Below, piece after piece: positions 4,956 to 5,118 of a stretch of 5,118 nucleotides of DNA. The DNA is from Xanthobacteraceae bacterium (GTDB lineage: Bacteria > Pseudomonadota > Alphaproteobacteria > Rhizobiales > Xanthobacteraceae): contig JASHRR010000108.1 in assembly GCA_030037185.1 (NCBI GenBank), positions 1-5,118 on the forward strand, read 5' to 3'. The first letter of the stretch is position 1. Every line of letters starts with the position of its first letter. A program made the position numbers and the translations under genes. Under the pieces are notes generated by a model. That model saw only the letters and a program-made list of their open reading frames with translations, did no database searches and was not told the origin of the DNA.

Positions 4956-5118
4956 CACCTGCAGCCGGGCCGAACGTTGATGCGGTGTACAACGCAGCGC
5001 TGACCGCAAAGTCGTCGAACTGCCATGTCGCCGGGACAGCCCTTTTTCATCTAATGGCGGGGAGATTCCGCTCTTCGGCAATTCAAAGTATGGCTGGCGG
5101 CGGAAAAAACGCGAGTTT
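4956..5118. other. Right-edge remainder with no assignable feature
   Basis: A plus-strand ATG at 5054 and another in the same frame at 5090 stay open to the window edge, but neither has a ribosome-binding site. On the minus strand the first frame of the broken small gene is open to the edge without a better start. Nothing here can be called with confidence. Confidence 0.4.

Noticed and set aside
5054..5118. A plus-strand gene start at the right edge
   Set aside because: Neither in-frame ATG (5054, 5090) has a ribosome-binding site, and about 20 codons are too few to judge.

Overview
The window reads as chromosomal or genomic-island DNA from an alphaproteobacterium, most likely a Hyphomicrobiales (rhizobial, Bradyrhizobium/Mesorhizobium-like) organism. 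The grounds are the high GC content, the strong GC preference at third codon positions in the best gene, and several small proteins of rhizobial style: a glycine-zipper protein beginning RGCIKGAIVGG, a short protein with the 'DLGL...NNPVAQVVA...GERDPVRLR' pattern, and a fragment with the 'YRxxAxxCRxxA' pattern. This assignment rests on recognition, not on a search.

Layout from left to right. (1) Positions 1-42, minus strand: the first 14 codons of a gene that runs off the left edge, with a strong Shine-Dalgarno and a twin-arginine export motif. A candidate promoter lies at 90-118. (2) About 119-1478: no convincing gene. It holds a degenerate 42-bp tandem duplication (748-831) and a long inverted repeat (959-989). 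(3) 1479-1943, plus strand: a membrane-anchored OB-fold-like protein. (4) 1944-2533: no gene, but a very canonical G-quadruplex motif at 2200-2224. (5) 2586-2795, minus strand: a 69-residue rhizobial small protein with a GTG start and a candidate terminator. (6) 2993-3379, minus strand: a secreted glycine-zipper protein whose two glycine segments are separated by about 24 extra residues that encode an inverted repeat. (7) 3392-3802: the divergent intergenic region, with several inverted repeats, including two mutually exclusive stems just before the nuclease ribosome-binding site. (8) 3815-4684, plus strand: a complete secreted S1/P1-type zinc nuclease with all nine zinc ligands, the most secure call here. 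(9) 4724-4943, minus strand: a probable frameshifted small-protein gene converging on the nuclease. (10) The last ~175 bases hold nothing assignable.

The genes do not form one operon. Four of the five called coding genes (Tat substrate, anchored OB-fold protein, glycine-zipper protein, S1/P1 nuclease) appear destined for the envelope or periplasm, but nothing in spacing or order shows that they act together. I found no CRISPR array, tRNA, rRNA, intact transposase, or recognisable defence system. The features most worth a second look are the G-quadruplex motif, the in-frame palindromic insertion in the glycine-zipper gene, the alternative stems in the nuclease leader, and the frameshifted small gene.
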